Positions 1-6,098 of a DNA stretch of 11,710 nucleotides are shown one piece after another. The notes beneath the pieces are model-generated. The model ran no database searches. It was not told the origin of the DNA and saw only the letters and a list, made by a program, of their open reading frames with translations. A program made the position numbers and the translations under genes. Source of the stretch: Paludibacter sp. (GTDB lineage Bacteria; Bacteroidota; Bacteroidia; Bacteroidales; Paludibacteraceae); NCBI GenBank assembly GCA_028748945.1, contig JAQTOL010000054.1, forward strand, positions 1 to 11,710. Reading direction: 5' to 3'. The number at the start of each line of letters is the position of its first letter. The stretch's first letter is position 1.

Positions 1-523
1 CAAGTGCAGTATTGGCTTTTTCGAGGTTTAGCTTAATTTCTTTTTTCTTAATATCGGCTTCATATCCTGCAGATTCAAACCGAATCCTGGATATTTCCTG
101 CGATATGCGTGTGATCTCGTAATCTGCTTTAAGCTCTTCTAAATCGGATTGTTGCTGCGCTCCTAATTTTTCAAGTTCGGCTTTGCTCATACCCAACCTT
201 GCTTCAGCTTCACTAACTGCTTTTCTTATTTCTGATGGATCAAAAACGGCTAGTGTATCACCAGCTTTTACTTCCTTGCCATCTTTCACGATTTGAGTAA
301 TTTTCATAATTCCATACCGCCAGGAGATGGCAGGAGCCGTTACATTGGTTGACCGAATGGCTTCAATTTCTCCCTCTTCAAAAATTTCAAGACGGAAAGT
401 GCCTTTAATTACTTTCCCTACAGGCACTTCTTTCACTTGTTCATGGTTACAAGCCCACAAGAAGTTCATAAACAAAAGGAGTAAGCCCAGTTGATAAAGA
501 TTTACCGAAAAATTCTTTCTCAT
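1..523 (-). CDS. HlyD/RND-type periplasmic adaptor lipoprotein (3' end cut by window edge)
   Basis: Only the first 174 residues are visible; the frame runs open through base 1. The ATG at 523-521 is followed by a lipoprotein signal peptide with lipobox LWAC (Cys25), so the mature protein is probably lipid-anchored and reaches across the periplasm. Residues about 45-95 look like the first half of a lipoyl/barrel-sandwich domain (EGEIEAIRSTNVTAP, then VKDGKEVKAGDTLAVFD). From about 97 the sequence turns into a charged, Ala/Glu/Lys-rich coiled coil that continues out of the window. This order is characteristic of HlyD, MacA and RND membrane-fusion proteins, which link an inner-membrane ABC or RND pump to an outer-membrane channel. 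It lies 90 bp downstream of another adaptor gene on the same strand with no terminator between, so the two are probably cotranscribed. Substrate and pump type cannot be told; the pump genes are presumably beyond the edge. Confidence 0.88.
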   Translation of the reverse strand, partial: MRKNFSVNLYQLGLLLLFMNFLWACNHEQVKEVPVGKVIKGTFRLEIFEEGEIEAIRSTNVTAPAISWRYGIMKITQIVKDGKEVKAGDTLAVFDPSEIRKAVSEAEARLGMSKAELEKLGAQQQSDLEELKADYEITRISQEISRIRFESAGYEADIKKKEIKLNLEKANTAL

Positions 524-613
524 GTATATAAATTTAAGTTGTTATTCTATTCAGTTTGAATTTAAGCGGTGGAAATAATAGGAATATTCGCCCTGAATTG
601 AAATATGTTGGTA

Positions 614-1861
614 CTATTTATAATTTTTAAATTTCTTCAAAATACTTTTAGTCAATAATGTTTTATTTTCAATTAAATCAGAACCCGGTTTTATGAATGA
701 TATTTTTTCTTTCTCATGTAATCCGGCAACAACAACAGCTCTGTTTTGAGATGAAGAGCCGGTTATTATCTGCCGCATCTCATATTTGTCCGATTTCTTT
801 ACATAAACCACTTTCATCGAATCCTGTTCGAAAATCGTAATTTGTGGTATTACGATCGTATCTTTTATACGCTTTAATATCACTTTACATTTGGTTGTTA
901 AGTCCGGTCCGGGGAGCATTTTTGCTGTATCAATTGAAGCTTCGATTTCAAAAATCTTTACTTTTGAATTTTGTTTAACAGGTTGTCCAACAGGAGATTT
1001 CTTTACTATTTTTCCCCATGCTTTGTTTTTTGGCATTGCATCAAAGATGTATTCAACCGCGTCGTTTTCATCTATTCGTTTACAATCATTTTCAGATGCT
1101 ATAATCTTTACTTTCATTTTAGTCAAATCAGGGATATTTACAACAGCCATCCCATTCCATACATTATCACCAATCTGAACTTTTCTTCCACTATAATGCA
1201 TAGCTCTGGATGCCATTCCACTTCGGGTTGACCTAACGACTAATCCATCCAGTTGTTCTTTCGAGCTTTTAATATCGTTAGTTAGCCTTTGTATCTGGAA
1301 TTCGGTCTTTTTTAATTCCGATTGATTGATAATGGCAAGTGATTTTAGTTTTTTTTCCAATTTGTGTTTTTCGATTGATACAATCTCCAGTTCAAGCTCT
1401 TTGATTTTTCGTTGTACAGGTGACAAGTACTTTATTTGAGCCGAGTCAAGGTTCGCAATATCGGTTTCAGCGGCATTGTTTTTGACCTGGGCTTCCATTA
1501 AGGCATATTGTAAATCCAAATTGGCTTTGGTTTTATTTAATTCGGCTTTGGCAGTTTCTAAGTTTACAAGTGATTCATCATATCTCTGTTTCAGATCTTT
1601 ATCATCAATTATGCAAACCACTTCACTATCTTTTACATAAGCTCCATCCTCGATGATATACGTTATATAGCCATCTGAATTTCTTGGACAGCCAAAGGTT
1701 GTTGATTGAACCGGCTCAACCAATCCATCGATTGTCAGGAAATCTTCAAAATCTGTTTTGGTAACTGTATATGTTGGTAGCTCCTTTTTCTCTCGCGATT
1801 TGCATGAGAATAGAAGTATTAGTAAGAAAATACTAAGTTTGAGCGGGTAGTTTTTTGTCAC
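614..1861 (-). CDS. HlyD/RND-type periplasmic adaptor lipoprotein
   Basis: A complete 415-residue membrane-fusion protein, a usual length for the family. It begins at a GTG (1861-1859); upstream in frame there is no ATG before a TAA. The signal peptide ends in lipobox LFSC (Cys20), giving a lipid-anchored periplasmic protein. Domains in order: first lipoyl half about 42-88 (EPVQSTTFGCP, then IIEDGAYVKDSEVVCIID); long coiled-coil hairpin about 90-205 rich in Lys/Glu/Leu; second lipoyl half about 206-245 (GLVVRSTRSGMA, QIGDNVWNGMAV); then a beta-barrel and a membrane-proximal domain (VIPQITIFEQD, VVVAGLHEKE). Its role would be to couple an inner-membrane pump, probably of the ABC MacB type, to outer-membrane export. 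It is followed after 90 bp by a second adaptor. A candidate promoter lies about 110 bp upstream, and a terminator separates it from the yceI-like gene before it. The family call is firm; the substrate is unknown. Confidence 0.9.
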   Translation of the reverse strand: MTKNYPLKLSIFLLILLFSCKSREKKELPTYTVTKTDFEDFLTIDGLVEPVQSTTFGCPRNSDGYITYIIEDGAYVKDSEVVCIIDDKDLKQRYDESLVNLETAKAELNKTKANLDLQYALMEAQVKNNAAETDIANLDSAQIKYLSPVQRKIKELELEIVSIEKHKLEKKLKSLAIINQSELKKTEFQIQRLTNDIKSSKEQLDGLVVRSTRSGMASRAMHYSGRKVQIGDNVWNGMAVVNIPDLTKMKVKIIASENDCKRIDENDAVEYIFDAMPKNKAWGKIVKKSPVGQPVKQNSKVKIFEIEASIDTAKMLPGPDLTTKCKVILKRIKDTIVIPQITIFEQDSMKVVYVKKSDKYEMRQIITGSSSQNRAVVVAGLHEKEKISFIKPGSDLIENKTLLTKSILKKFKNYK

Positions 1862-1973
1862 AGTGTAGGTTCGGTTAAATGACTGTACAAATTAACGAAA
1901 TTATTTTAAATTTATTACCCTGCGGTTAACTTTTTTATGTTTTATTTATGTATATAAAACAGTTGGTTATAAT

Positions 1974-2001
1974 CAAATATACTTAAAAACTGATTTTCAA
2001 A
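1974..2001 (-). promoter_or_regulatory. Candidate Bacteroidota promoter for the adaptor operon
   Basis: On the minus strand the -7 box TATATTTG (1981-1974) matches the TAnnTTTG consensus fully. A TTTG (2001-1998) lies 16 bp upstream as a possible -33 element, slightly closer than the usual 17 bp or more. It lies downstream of the preceding gene's terminator and about 113 bp before the GTG start of the adaptor, so it would give a leader of roughly 105-110 nt. This is a motif match only. Confidence 0.45.
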
Positions 2002-2034
2002 AAATATTCAGACTATAATGAGATGCAAATAACA

Positions 2035-2074
2035 GAAAAAGAAAGCGTCAAACGAAATAATTCTCGTTTGACGC
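2035..2074 (-). terminator. Rho-independent terminator after the yceI-like gene
   Basis: Perfect 11-bp inverted repeat GCGTCAAACGA / TCGTTTGACGC (2045-2055 and 2064-2074) with an 8-nt loop. On the minus strand it is followed by the T-rich tract TTTCTTTTTC (2044-2035). It begins about 50 bp after the stop of the yceI-like gene and separates that gene from the adaptor operon. Confidence 0.88.
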
Positions 2075-2126
2075 CCTAAATATATATCTTTTCTTTACCT
2101 ATCTGAAATATGACTGTTGATTCAAA

Positions 2127-2726
2127 TCAAACGATAGTTATTTTAAAATTTAAATGGAAATCTACATTAATCCATTCATTTGCTTTGATTAATCCCATCA
2201 TGGTTACCGGCGGTTCTAAACCGAAATCACGAATATTGATATTTAAATTACCATCAATATGATATTGATTACCGGTACTTGTGGCACTTATTGGAATATT
2301 GTAGGTTTTTGTCACTCCTGTGATGGTAAAATTTAGGTTGGCTTTGACCGCTGTGGCTTGTGTTTTATTAGGTGCAGCTTGTATCTGGAAATAATTTAGC
2401 TGAATGATTATATTGGGGTATTCTTCCCATCTCATCAGATTTAAAAATCCTCTCAATGCGACAATATTATCTGAACTGAAATTTTTAAGCGCAACAGGAA
2501 ATTGATTCTGACTCAGATTAATTCTGTTTTGAACCTGTGTTAAAATTGAATTTTGAGCCTTTCGCTGCATTTTTTCACCGCTTTGTATGAGTTTAAACTT
2601 TGAAAGGTTCGTTGACCCATGAATGGTCAGAGAACTACTTTTTTGTAGCTCTACCGTAACAATTGTTTGCCCGATCAAATATTGAGAAAAAATTAATACT
2701 AACAGAATTGCCCATTGTCTTTTCAT
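2127..2726 (-). CDS. Divergent YceI-like periplasmic protein
   Basis: The frame is open from 2786, but the start is best placed at the ATG 2726-2724. The longer version would begin inside the upstream gene's terminator and upstream of a perfect -7 box. From 2726 the product is 199 residues with a clean signal peptide (MKRQWAILLVLIF, cleavage near G19-Q20). The mature part has the YceI pattern: SSLTIHGSTNLSKF near the start, a central strand region, LNFTITGVTKTYNIP, and near the end a GNLNINIRDFGLEPP segment followed by the Met-rich TMMG. YceI proteins are periplasmic lipocalin-like barrels that can bind polyprenoid or quinone-type lipids; the ligand here is unknown. It is markedly diverged from the YceI protein at 4268-4876 but shares the DF-G/K-x-x-PP-x-x-MMG ending. 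It has its own promoter and terminator, so it is a separate transcription unit. Confidence 0.82.
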   Translation of the reverse strand: MKRQWAILLVLIFSQYLIGQTIVTVELQKSSSLTIHGSTNLSKFKLIQSGEKMQRKAQNSILTQVQNRINLSQNQFPVALKNFSSDNIVALRGFLNLMRWEEYPNIIIQLNYFQIQAAPNKTQATAVKANLNFTITGVTKTYNIPISATSTGNQYHIDGNLNINIRDFGLEPPVTMMGLIKANEWINVDFHLNFKITIV

Positions 2727-2730
2727 GACG

Positions 2731-2738
2731 CAAAGATA
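2731..2738 (-). promoter_or_regulatory. -7 box directly before the yceI-like ATG
   Basis: TATCTTTG on the minus strand is a full match to the Bacteroidota -7 consensus TAnnTTTG. Only four bases (CGTC) separate it from the ATG at 2726, so transcription would begin at or within a few bases of the start codon, giving a leaderless or nearly leaderless mRNA. No TTTG lies at the usual -33 distance; that region is occupied by the upstream terminator. Confidence 0.6.
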
Positions 2739-2750
2739 GAATTTATTTAC

Positions 2751-2782
2751 AAAAAAACCGGTAAGAAACATGTTCTTACCGG
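2751..2782 (-). terminator. Rho-independent terminator after the outer-membrane protein gene
   Basis: Perfect 10-bp inverted repeat CCGGTAAGAA / TTCTTACCGG (2758-2767 and 2773-2782) with a 5-nt loop. It is followed on the minus strand by seven T (2757-2751). It lies about 35 bp after the stop of the beta-barrel gene and abuts the promoter of the next gene. Confidence 0.92.
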
Positions 2783-2790
2783 CCATAATT

Positions 2791-2829
2791 ATTAAAACAA
2801 TTTATTAAAACAATTTATTAAAACGAAAG
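2791..2829. repeat. 13-bp tandem repeat over the stop of the outer-membrane protein gene
   Basis: Two perfect units of attaaaacaattt (2791-2803, 2804-2816) and a third that agrees for its first 8 bases (2817-2824). The stop codon of the beta-barrel gene (2820-2818) lies in the third unit, so the two full units are in the 3' untranslated region, between stop and terminator. Confidence 0.85.
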
Positions 2830-4146
2830 AACGGCTTCAGCGCTTAATCCATGAAATTCTGCACCATCATTAATTGTTTTAGCAGGGAATCCTGTATATG
2901 TTTGGTTTACATATTCAACTTTTGCCATAATATTTTTGGTAACATACCAACCACCTGAAATAGCCATACGGTTAATTCCTACTTTATAATTTGTTGCAGC
3001 TGCAACATCTGCACTAACAGTGTTGTAACGAGCACCAACAAAGAATTGTTCTGATTTTCCTAAACGCAATACAAGGTCAGTAGCGAATTGATTTGCTGCT
3101 CTGTTAGTTGCTTCAGATGCTTTAGCGCCACTTGCAGCTTCCAATGTAGTAAATGATTCAACTGCAAGACCATCAGTCAGGTTATATTTCAAAAATAAGT
3201 TACCCATAAAAGTAGTCAATCTATCAGACAAACCCGGATTGAAACGTCCACCAAACGCAGTTGTAGTACCAGGAGCAGCATTGTACATAATAGCAGTATA
3301 ATTAGAACCGGTACGGTCACCACCAAACAATGTATTAGAACCTGAACCGGCTGTAGTGTAAACAGAACCAGTTAAACGGGCACGGAATTTATCAGTAAAT
3401 TGTTTATCGTAACCCAATTTTGCAATAAATGCCGGGTTTTTGATACCGTTAGAATATTTGTTAGCAGCCACTGTAGTGTCAATAACAGCCAGGTTAGGAT
3501 TTAACTGACCATCTGTTACAGATAATGATCCGATAATTCCATTGTAGTTCACATCGGCTTCTGCACCAATTTCAGTTGCAAACTCATCCATGATATAGTT
3601 TTCCATAAATGGATTGTAAATTGCATTACCACCATCTGAACGACGGAAATGAGCATCACCGTAGTTTACGTCCATTTGACCCATTTTAATAGTAGTATAT
3701 TTCATGATATTGTCCAATAAATCCAATTTCAAAAATGGCAATTTATCGAATTGAACATAACCACCTTTTACCCATGTTTCATTATGATGTTTTGATGCTA
3801 AATACAATGTAACCTGCAATGTAACACCATCGGCCAAATAGCTGTTGATATATAAATTTGCCATTGACAAACCGAAGTTAGGAGCATTTTTGAAAAGAGC
3901 CTGTGTATTTTTAGCTGGATCACTTAAAAGTGGATCTGCATCTCCTGTAAATACATTGCTATTTGTCAACATTGTATAAGGCATTGAAAAAGATCCCCCA
4001 AATCCAACACTTGGACCTGTAAATTCAATGTTTGTTTTTGGTGTTTCAAACATATTAACACCAGTCTGATCTGTTGGACGCAATTGTGCCATTGCAAAGC
4101 TGCTTATAAAAATTACAGCAACTGCGGTAAGAATAGTTTTTTTCAT
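2818..4146 (-). CDS. Outer-membrane beta-barrel (porin-like) protein
   Basis: A 442-residue protein with a standard signal peptide (MKKTILTAVAVIFISSFAMA, cleavage before Q21). The mature part alternates short amphipathic strands with Gly/Asn/Asp-rich turns throughout and ends in Phe (AEAVLSF), the usual terminal residue of outer-membrane barrels recognised by BamA. Pairs such as KLGYDKQFTDKFRARLTGSV and GGWYVTKNIMAKVEYVNQ resemble strands of Bacteroidota porins of the OprO/OprP-like or DcaP-like kind, but I cannot assign a specific family or substrate. It lies 121 bp downstream of a yceI gene with no hairpin in between, and no good -7 box precedes it, so cotranscription with yceI from the Rrf2-operator region is likely. 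A strong terminator follows. The barrel call is good; the transport function is open. Confidence 0.8.
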   Translation of the reverse strand: MKKTILTAVAVIFISSFAMAQLRPTDQTGVNMFETPKTNIEFTGPSVGFGGSFSMPYTMLTNSNVFTGDADPLLSDPAKNTQALFKNAPNFGLSMANLYINSYLADGVTLQVTLYLASKHHNETWVKGGYVQFDKLPFLKLDLLDNIMKYTTIKMGQMDVNYGDAHFRRSDGGNAIYNPFMENYIMDEFATEIGAEADVNYNGIIGSLSVTDGQLNPNLAVIDTTVAANKYSNGIKNPAFIAKLGYDKQFTDKFRARLTGSVYTTAGSGSNTLFGGDRTGSNYTAIMYNAAPGTTTAFGGRFNPGLSDRLTTFMGNLFLKYNLTDGLAVESFTTLEAASGAKASEATNRAANQFATDLVLRLGKSEQFFVGARYNTVSADVAAATNYKVGINRMAISGGWYVTKNIMAKVEYVNQTYTGFPAKTINDGAEFHGLSAEAVLSF

Positions 4147-4171
4147 TTTCTCTGATAATTTTGTTAAAGAT

Positions 4172-4194
4172 GATTTTTTGATTTTTTGATTTTT
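4172..4194. repeat. Short gatttttt tandem repeat in the 5' leader of the barrel gene
   Basis: Two units of gatttttt and a third of seven bases (4172-4179, 4180-4187, 4188-4194). On the mRNA this gives an A-rich leader (AAAAATC units) about 26-48 nt before the ATG at 4146. A-rich leaders suit S1-dependent initiation without a Shine-Dalgarno sequence, as is usual in Bacteroidota; this role is inferred. The remainder of the 4147-4267 spacer shows no hairpin or full -7 box. Confidence 0.5.
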
Positions 4195-4267
4195 ATATAA
4201 ATATCCACTCTCATAATCATATGTAGTGATCAGAAGTGCTTTGAAATTCTTATTAATACATCAATTG

Positions 4268-4876
4268 TTATTTATCTAACAGGGCACTTATTTGCTGATT
4301 ACCTTCGAGATAAATGTCATACTTAAGTGTAATTACATCACCTACCCGCATCATTCCCATCATGGCAGTCGGAGGACTCATTTTAAAATCGGTCATCTTT
4401 AAAGGAATGCTACCTTTAAATTCAAATAATCCTTGTTTAGTGCTAACACCCGAAGCTTTAAAAGCGATTTTTTTTGTAATTCCGGCCATTGTCAGATTAC
4501 CGATAACTGTAGCTTCAATTTCTTTACTACTAAGTTTTACAGCTGAAGCATCAGTAAGTTGGAAACTGATGTTCGGATTTTTATCTGCATTAAAAGCTTC
4601 ATAGGTCTTGGTATCCATCAATTTTTCAGCACTTTTAATCGATTTGACAGGAATTTGTACAAATAACTTTTCTACCTTTTTTTCACTATTTATCACCAAC
4701 TCTCCGCTTATTTGAGTAACCTTAGTTTCAAAATTGTGAACATTTGTTGTACCCAATATTGTCATTGTAGACGTACGGGGATTTATCTTTAAGGCTTGTG
4801 CCTTAATTTGAGTTGTTGTGAACATCAAGCCTAAAACCAGGCAGATCAAACTCATTTTTAATTGTTTAGTTGTCAT
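4268..4876 (-). CDS. YceI-family periplasmic protein
   Basis: A 202-residue protein with a signal peptide (cleavage probably after IKA, residue 26) and a full YceI domain. Visible features: STMTILGTTNVHNFETKV at the start of the barrel; IPVKSIKSAEKLMDTKTYEAF; NPNISFQLTDAS; GNLTMAGITKKIAFK; and the closing FKGSIPLKMTDFKMSPPTAMMG. YceI proteins form a periplasmic lipocalin-like barrel around an isoprenoid or quinone-like ligand; E. coli YceI is base- and stress-inducible. The start is the ATG at 4876; a second Met (residue 8) would also give a signal peptide. Two perfect copies of the predicted Rrf2 operator lie in the 192 bp upstream, so this is the clearest candidate target of the neighbouring regulators. 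The barrel gene follows after 121 bp and is probably in the same transcript. The ligand is unknown. Confidence 0.9.
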   Translation of the reverse strand: MTTKQLKMSLICLVLGLMFTTTQIKAQALKINPRTSTMTILGTTNVHNFETKVTQISGELVINSEKKVEKLFVQIPVKSIKSAEKLMDTKTYEAFNADKNPNISFQLTDASAVKLSSKEIEATVIGNLTMAGITKKIAFKASGVSTKQGLFEFKGSIPLKMTDFKMSPPTAMMGMMRVGDVITLKYDIYLEGNQQISALLDK

Positions 4877-4942
4877 AATCTTCTTTTATTTAATTGTTTT
4901 ATAATTTTTACAATTCTATTTTTCAAAATCTCATTAATATCT

Positions 4943-4963
4943 ATACTATAACATTAGTAGTAT
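4943..4963. promoter_or_regulatory. Predicted Rrf2 operator, yceI-proximal copy
   Basis: Perfect inverted repeat ATACTA-TAACATTAG-TAGTAT (arms 4943-4948 and 4958-4963, 9-bp spacer), centred about 77 bp upstream of the yceI ATG. It is identical over all 21 bases to the copy at 5017-5037 and shares its 6-N9-6 architecture with single copies in both rrf2 promoters. If the -7 box at 4988-4995 is used, it would sit just downstream of the transcription start. Binding by the Rrf2 proteins is inferred. Confidence 0.7.
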
Positions 4964-4987
4964 GAGAAAATAAAAAAATATCAATTT

Positions 4988-4995
4988 CAAATGTA
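4988..4995 (-). promoter_or_regulatory. Candidate -7 box for yceI, between the two operators
   Basis: TACATTTG on the minus strand is a full TAnnTTTG match. It lies between the two identical inverted repeats, 24 bp from the proximal one and 21 bp from the distal one. No TTTG is present at the -33 distance. The leader would be about 105 nt. A weaker alternative, TAGAATTG at 4911-4918, lies closer to the gene. Confidence 0.45.
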
Positions 4996-5016
4996 GTATT
5001 TATCGGCAATATACTT

Positions 5017-5037
5017 ATACTATAACATTAGTAGTAT
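5017..5037. promoter_or_regulatory. Predicted Rrf2 operator, yceI-distal copy
   Basis: Second perfect ATACTA-N9-TAGTAT inverted repeat, the same 21 bases as the copy at 4943-4963 and exactly 74 bp from it, close to seven turns of B-DNA, so both would face the same side of the helix. It lies 31 bp beyond the stop of the first rrf2 gene. Confidence 0.7.
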
Positions 5038-5068
5038 TGTAATTCAAAAAAAAGGTAATTTCTAAATA

Positions 5069-5512
5069 TCAATTTATTTGAACAGATTCGTCATGAATGC
5101 ATTCATAATATGTATCATGTATAATTTGAGCGAGAGTCTTTTTTTCTAATATTTCACAGAATTCTGACCGAAACTCATTCCAATAACTTCTCCCTTTACA
5201 ATTATTCATTGACCTGTCACAATAACAGGGATTACTAATACATTCGATAATCGTTATTTGTTCAAAAGCTGTGTAAATATCCAACATCGTAATATCTTCA
5301 GCAGGACGTGTAACTATATATCCACTCCCTCTTCCTCCTGAATTAACTATCAAACCCTTTTGTTTTAAATCCAGAATGATGGGATCCAAATATTTCAAAG
5401 AAATATGTTGATTCTTCGCGATATCTTTTTGCAAAATTCCATTCGGTTCATTCGATCTTGCAATCTCAACCATCGCTCTTAAGCCGTACCGTATTTTTGT
5501 GTTGATTCTCAA
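5069..5512 (-). CDS. Rrf2-family transcriptional regulator, probably Fe-S type (copy 1)
   Basis: A 147-residue winged-helix regulator of the Rrf2 family (IscR, NsrR, RirA relatives). The frame extends to 5545, but the start is placed at the TTG 5512-5510. That gives the family's canonical N-terminus (RINTKIRYGLRAMVEIA), aligns with the ATG of the neighbouring paralogue, and lies downstream of the -7 box. Visible parts: first helix RYGLRAMVEIA; helix-turn-helix QKDIAKNQHISLKYLDPII; wing GGRGSGYIVTRP; then a cysteine cluster Cys91, Cys96, Cys98 and Cys105. The C-x6-C-x6-C set (91, 98, 105) is shared with the paralogue and is the likely Fe-S ligand set, so the signal could be Fe-S status, oxygen, NO or redox. 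An operator in its own promoter suggests autoregulation. The family call is firm; effector and sign of regulation are not known. Confidence 0.93.
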   Translation of the reverse strand: MRINTKIRYGLRAMVEIARSNEPNGILQKDIAKNQHISLKYLDPIILDLKQKGLIVNSGGRGSGYIVTRPAEDITMLDIYTAFEQITIIECISNPCYCDRSMNNCKGRSYWNEFRSEFCEILEKKTLAQIIHDTYYECIHDESVQIN

Positions 5513-5531
5513 AATTAAAGAAATATTTCTG

Positions 5532-5539
5532 CAAATATA
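5532..5539 (-). promoter_or_regulatory. -7 box of rrf2 copy 1
   Basis: TATATTTG on the minus strand, a full TAnnTTTG match, 19 bp upstream of the TTG start. The stretch TATATTTGCAGAA is identical before the second rrf2 gene. A second full match lies at 5543-5550, but that one is not kept in the paralogue. No TTTG is present at the -33 distance; the predicted operator lies there instead. Confidence 0.65.
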
Positions 5540-5553
5540 AAACAAATATATCT

Positions 5554-5574
5554 ATGCTATAACTTTAGTAGGAT
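5554..5574. promoter_or_regulatory. Predicted Rrf2 operator in the rrf2 copy 1 promoter
   Basis: ATGCTA-TAACTTTAG-TAGGAT: 18 of 21 bases agree with the yceI operators, including the TAAC-TTTAG-type spacer; one base differs in each arm. It lies 14 bp upstream of the -7 box, where a -33 element would be expected. Confidence 0.65.
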
Positions 5575-6098
5575 GTTTTTTGATAATTTATCATATGTTC
5601 TAAATTATGAGATCAATTTATGCACATTAAATTATATATACTAACTTACATTTCAACAATATACACAAATATAAAAGGAGTTTTCACCAAAGATAAAAAT
5701 AAAAACACTTCTCTTACATCATCTTTTAATTATGTTTTGTCATTTATTGAGATTGAATAATAAGAATAAAGTATAAATAAATCGCATTTCAATGATAAAT
5801 CATAACAAAATCAATTATATTTAACATTTAAAAATGAAAACCTATTCATAAAAGTAGGTAGTAAAGCTAAATTAATTATTTTGTAAGTTGTCAAAACGAT
5901 ATTATTCTTTAGCTGTTTCATTCAGTTATTCTGATAAGACATAAACGAATGGTTGGAAAGGGTGGGAAAGCCATTATCATTGCAAAAAAGTATATTATCA
6001 AAATCCAAATAAAAGAACATTAACTACAGATTTTGCAAATCGTGCTATACTTTAAAACAATACAAATCAATTTAAGTATTTCATGAATGATTACACTC
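5575..6098. other. AT-rich intergenic stretch between the two rrf2 genes
   Basis: About 520 bp with no recognisable gene, RNA or terminator. Composition is very AT-rich except around 5945-5990, where the plus strand has a small less AT-rich patch. There, a 24-codon ATG frame (5949-6023) and an overlapping 39-codon startless frame can be read; neither has a recognisable domain. The first bases past the rrf2 copy 2 stop (down to about 6081) still resemble the coding end of copy 1. Confidence 0.5.

Noticed and set aside
891..1231. Plus-strand open frames over the adaptor gene
   Set aside because: They lie wholly inside a well-supported minus-strand gene and have no domain or promoter; the same holds for plus-strand frames at 4314-4604, 6087-6347, 6828-7100, 9694-9882, 10311-10511 and 10617-10862.
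2727..2786. Upstream extension of the yceI-like protein to an ATG at 2786
   Set aside because: It would run through the upstream terminator and over a full -7 box. The internal Met at 2726 gives a clean signal peptide.
5046..5053. T-run after Rrf2 copy 1 as a terminator
   Set aside because: Eight T on the minus strand, but no stable GC-containing stem precedes them.
5513..5545. Longer N-terminus of Rrf2 copy 1 (TTG at 5545)
   Set aside because: It starts upstream of the conserved -7 box and adds residues that Rrf2 proteins lack.
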